Positions 60,913 to 64,000 of a stretch of DNA of 64,000 nt are shown piece after piece; the stretch's first letter is position 1, and every line of letters begins with the position of its first letter. The notes beneath the pieces are model-generated. The model did no database searches, had not been told where the DNA came from, and was given only the letters and a program-made list of their open reading frames with translations. The position numbers and the translations under genes were made by a program. This DNA comes from Fulvia fulva (taxonomy: Eukaryota > Ascomycota > Dothideomycetes > Mycosphaerellales > Mycosphaerellaceae): contig NC_063018.1 of the NCBI RefSeq assembly GCF_020509005.1, positions 1,860,001 to 1,924,000 on the forward strand. Reading direction: 5' to 3'.

Positions 60913-61628
60913 ATGGCTGACAAGCGCGCCGCAAAGCGCAAGCGGTAAGTCACCACGTCTCTTCCTCGGTGAGATGTGACACTGACATATCTTGCATCTA
61001 CTCGGGCAAGACTATTACCATCCGTGTCGGTGCGGAGAACGATGATGTTGAGGTCGAAGAGCTCTCATGCCACAAGCCACTACTCGAGGAAGGCTCCCCT
61101 TTCTTCCGCGCGGCACTCGACAAACAGTGGCGCGAGGGCCAGAACGTCGAGATCGGTCTACCAGAAGATGAACCAGACATGGTCGCAGCATACATCAGCT
61201 GGCTCTACGATGGCGAGATCGACCCACCAAGCTCCTTTGACGCAGAAGAAGACATTACATACCCGTACCTCGCGAAGCTCTACGTCTTTGGCGAGAAGGT
61301 GTAGAACGACACTTTCTGCAATGCCGTGATGGACGCCATGATCACCGCCAACAACAAGGTCGATTGTCGTGGCGAATACGGCGGCCCATGCGAGACTGCG
61401 GTGAACATCATGTACAATGGAACTCCGAGCGGCTCACCAGGTCGCCAGATCCTCGCTGAGATTTCGTAAGGTGTGAATGACGGCTATTGGGATTCCCAAA
61501 GACTCGGCAATCAACCAGACTTCGCAGAAGCGCTGATCGTGGTACTTCAGAGGCATTGCAAGAGTTTCGAGCATCAGTCGCTTGTGACGCAACGGACCAA
61601 ATGGCACAAGGGGGGGAAATCATCGTAG
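60913..61628 (+). pseudogene. BTB/POZ domain protein, broken by two nonsense codons
   Basis: A BTB fold is clear in frame from about 60999: TITIRVG, the HKPLLEEGSPFFRAAL core and a WLYDGEI end. The domain continues past TAG at 61302 as NDTFCNAVMDAMI, as fungal BTB proteins normally do after an Ala/Gly-Glu-Lys helix. It also passes TAA at 61467, then WDSQRLGN and a C-terminal helix, to TAG 61626-61628. Both internal stops can be explained by one C-to-T in CAG or CAA, and the locus borders the RIPed block. A short exon 1 from ATG 60913 ends at gtaagt (donor at 60945), but the phase does not fit the likely acceptor at 61010, so exon 1 is unresolved. BTB proteins often serve as Cullin-3 adaptors; role here unknown. 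Confidence 0.72.
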
Positions 61629-62259
61629 GCGAAGTTGGCAGGGTTGCAATGGCTGCAAGGACAGACTGGAGGCGCCAAGTTTGGATACTGCTTGGTCCAG
61701 GCGTGCAGAGCGAACAGTATGATGTGAAGTGAAAGGACGAGAGACGGTGAAGTGGGGCCGCAAAGTCAAGCCTGAAGTGGAGAAAGGTTACTGTACAGGC
61801 TACAGCGGCGGGCGAAACGGGTCAAACGACGGGGAGCTTCAGCAAGGTTCTCCACGTGGGTCTTCACGATGTGACCCGATATAGTAATGACAGCAACCAC
61901 AACCGTTGTGCTCGGGTTGTGCAGCCGAAGAGACGGATAGTTTCCCGTCAGCAAGCAGAAGGAGAGGGCAGATGACAGCTTGATATATTCCAGGTTCTTG
62001 GCGGATCGCGTTCGGCAAGCGTACTGTATCTAGAAACGCTCGCCGCTCGCCGCTCGCCGCAGCTACCGACCCGATCCCACCCTGGTGCTTTGCCTTATCT
62101 AAGCCCGTTGATAGGCGGTCATTATTATCGGTGAATTCTTCTTTGCTTGGTGCGCGACAAAGGACAATTTTGCAGCGCAGAAAGTCAAGCAGAAAGGACA
62201 ATCACATCTCAAGCACAGCATCACACTCACCACCAAAGCGTTGAGCTAGCGGGCACAAA
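61629..62259. other. Intergenic region and GCV2 upstream region
   Basis: I see no gene. Normal base composition. A short tandem array of cgctcgc units lies at about 62038-62060. An E-box-like cacgtg occurs near 61853. The GCV2 leader presumably starts in the last 100-200 bp; no TATA box is obvious. Confidence 0.5.
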
Positions 62260-63552
62260 ATGTCTGCATCTGCAGCAGCGCTGCGGCTTCGTGCCCAGTG
62301 GCTTGCAACACGACGTCCACTGTCGACCCGCTGTCTTGTACTCAACAAGCCACCACATCGTCCAGCCGTAGCACAGGCTCGCCTCGCAGCACTGCAGACA
62401 CGAACGACTCACGGCACAGTCCGCAGCTTCTACTCCAGCTCCACCGAAAGCACCACTTCAGCCGACCCGAAACACGACGACAGCAACAATGCCTCCATCT
62501 TCGCCCCGCTCGATACCTTTCCTCGCCGACACATTGGCCCTACCGCTGAGTCGGCGGAGGAGATGTTGCAAGCCCTCGATCCGCCTGCAAAGAGCTTGGA
62601 TGACTTTGTACAATCAGTCTTGCCGCCATCGATCCTGTCGAAGAAGAACTTGAGCGTAGAGGGGCCAGTGCCTGAGTCAGGATCTGTCCCAACCAGCGAA
62701 GGCGGCTACTCTGAAAGCCAGCTTCTGGCAAGATTGAGGGAGATTGCCAGCGAGAACAAGGTCTACAAGAACTACATTGGCTGTGGATATGCGGGAACGA
62801 GAGTGCCAGAGGTCATCAAGCGCAACATCCTTGAGAATCCAGCTTGGTATACAAGCTACACACCATACCAGCCTGAGATCAGTCAAGGGCGATTGGAGTC
62901 ATTGCTGAACTTCCAGACTATGGTGACAGATCTTACTGGTCTCGCCATTGCCAATGCGTCGCTCCTTGATGAGCCCACTGCAGCTGCTGAGGCCATGACT
63001 CTGGCTGTAAACTCTCTACCTATTGCTCGTCAGAAGCGAGCTAAGAAGGTCTGGCTCGTATCGCATCTCTGCCACCCACAGACGATTGCTGTGCTTGAGA
63101 GCCGTGCCCAAGGTTTCAACGTCACCATCGAGGTCGCAGACATTCTCGCAGATAACAGCAAGAAGCTCGATGAGATCGGCCAAGACCTGATTGGTGTGCA
63201 AGTTCAGTACCCGGACACCCTTGGTGGTGTAGAGGACTACAGAGGACTGGCCGACAAGGTGCACAAGCTGCAGGGTACATTCGCCGTTGGCACAGATTTG
63301 CTCGCTCTAACACTGCTTACTCCTCCCGGCGAATTTGGAGCTGATGTCGCGTTCGGTAACGCTCAGCGATTCGGCGTACCGTTTGGTTTTGGTGGACCTC
63401 ATGCCGCATTCTTCGCTGTGAGCGATAAGTACAAGCGTAAGATTCCAGGTCGCTTGATCGGTTTGTCGAAGGATCGTCTTGGTGATAATGCAGCTCGTCT
63501 TGCTCTGCAGACTCGGGAGCAGCACATTCGACGTGAAAAGGCCACCAGCAAT

Positions 63553-63585
<33 letters not shown>

Positions 63586-64000
63586 AGCGCAATGTACGCC
63601 ATCTACCATGGTCCAGCCGGATTGAAGAGGATTGCAGAGAAGGTCGCAAAGATGACTCAAGTGCTTGCGAACGGTCTGGTAGAAGCTGGTCTAGAGGTCA
63701 GGCCTGGTGTTGCATTCGACACCGTCATCATCAAGAAGCATGATGCACCCGGTTTCGCCAGCAAGACCGTGCAGAACTTTTTGACGAACTTCCGTGTCAT
63801 CGACAACGACCACATTGGCATCACAATCGACGAGACTGTTGGCAAAAAGCAAATCGAGGAGATCTTCCGCGCTTTCACCACGGACCCAGTCGATGTCGAT
63901 GCACTCGCGCAAGGTGTTGAAGCTACTGGCGGTGTACCTGACTTCTTCAAGCGCACGTCGACCTACCTCGAGCACCCAGTCTTCAACTCGTACCACTCTG
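62260..64000 (+). CDS. GCV2: Glycine dehydrogenase (decarboxylating), P-protein of the mitochondrial glycine cleavage system, N-terminal 580 residues
   Basis: The frame is open from ATG 62260 to the window edge with no intron. P-protein decarboxylates glycine with pyridoxal phosphate and passes the aminomethyl group to lipoylated H-protein in the mitochondrial matrix. Residues 1 to ~60 are rich in Arg, Ser, Thr and Ala with almost no acids, as a mitochondrial presequence. The mature part opens with the family start FPRRHIGP (~88). It continues with GCGYAGT, YTPYQPEISQGRLE (~210), GEFGADVAFGNAQRFG, PFGFGGPHAAFF and an SNVCTAQALLANMSAMYA block. The PLP-binding Lys lies in the C-terminal half, beyond the window. 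Fungal P-proteins are about 1000-1080 residues, so about 55 percent is here. Codon use is normal and no RIP stops occur, although the RIPed block ends only 1.6 kb upstream. Confidence 0.96.

Noticed and set aside
61487..61732. 81-codon plus-strand ORF downstream of the BTB gene
   Set aside because: It overlaps the readable C-terminal continuation of the BTB frame in another frame and shows no domain.
62227..63996. Minus-strand ORFs opposite GCV2
   Set aside because: Shadows of a long, well-conserved P-protein frame with normal codon use.

Overview
The window looks like a piece of a filamentous ascomycete (Pezizomycotina) chromosome. A roughly 60.7 kb block of nested, mostly dead transposable elements runs up to the edge of ordinary gene-bearing DNA. 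Most of the block carries a strong repeat-induced point mutation (RIP) signature: CpA and TpG are almost absent, TpA is in large excess, CpG is retained, and coding frames are broken by TAA/TAG where CAA, CAG or TGG are expected. There are no CRISPR arrays, rRNA or tRNA genes or telomeric repeats that I can see. Only the last 3.3 kb (60.69-64.0 kb) has normal gene composition. It holds a broken BTB/POZ gene and the first 580 codons of the mitochondrial glycine cleavage P-protein (GCV2).

Block 1 (1-22.74 kb) is one chromodomain Gypsy element on the + strand, split by later insertions that can be ordered by their target-site duplications (TSDs). A full-length Copia element on the minus strand (3937-14529, TSD TAGGC) sits in its RT-RNase H region. 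Inside that Copia are (i) a pristine 2367-bp gag-only LTR element with identical 296-bp LTRs, TSD GCTAT and an antisense gene (4200-6566), and (ii) a chimeric LINE (9807-12393, 13-bp TSD) whose 5' 1081 bp is unrelated to LINEs. A Copia-like solo LTR (15865-16087, TSD ATTAT) and a full-length, lightly RIPed Tad/I-type LINE with two ORFs (17125-22108, 14-bp TSD) interrupt the integrase end. Gypsy then finishes with its chromodomain, polypurine tract and the start of its 3' LTR.

Block 2 (22.74-43.72 kb) holds heavily RIPed LINEs in both orientations, a relic of a RecQ-type helicase, two pogo/Fot1-type DNA transposons with long terminal inverted repeats (one with its DDE core deleted), a Copia solo LTR (TSD CTTAC), and degenerate sequence I cannot assign. 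Block 3 (43.72-60.53 kb) has a second chimeric LINE with the same 1081-bp 5' module, Gypsy pieces in both orientations around a full-length LINE (suggesting an inversion), the 3' end of a second Copia, and a LINE ORF1 fragment.

The most interesting system is the pair of chimeric retroelements. The same 1081-bp noncoding module is fused to two different LINE families at different LINE positions, each junction sharing a CTC trinucleotide. This matches the logic of the MINE/WEIRD chimeras known from Magnaporthe: template switching of a LINE reverse transcriptase onto a defined RNA. The second notable item is the unmutated gag-only LTR element with its antisense Cys-rich coiled-coil ORF. The degree of RIP gives a rough clock: gag-only element (none visible), then chimera 1 (little), then the 17-22 kb LINE (light), then everything else (heavy to saturated). 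RIP also appears to have leaked into the neighbouring BTB gene.
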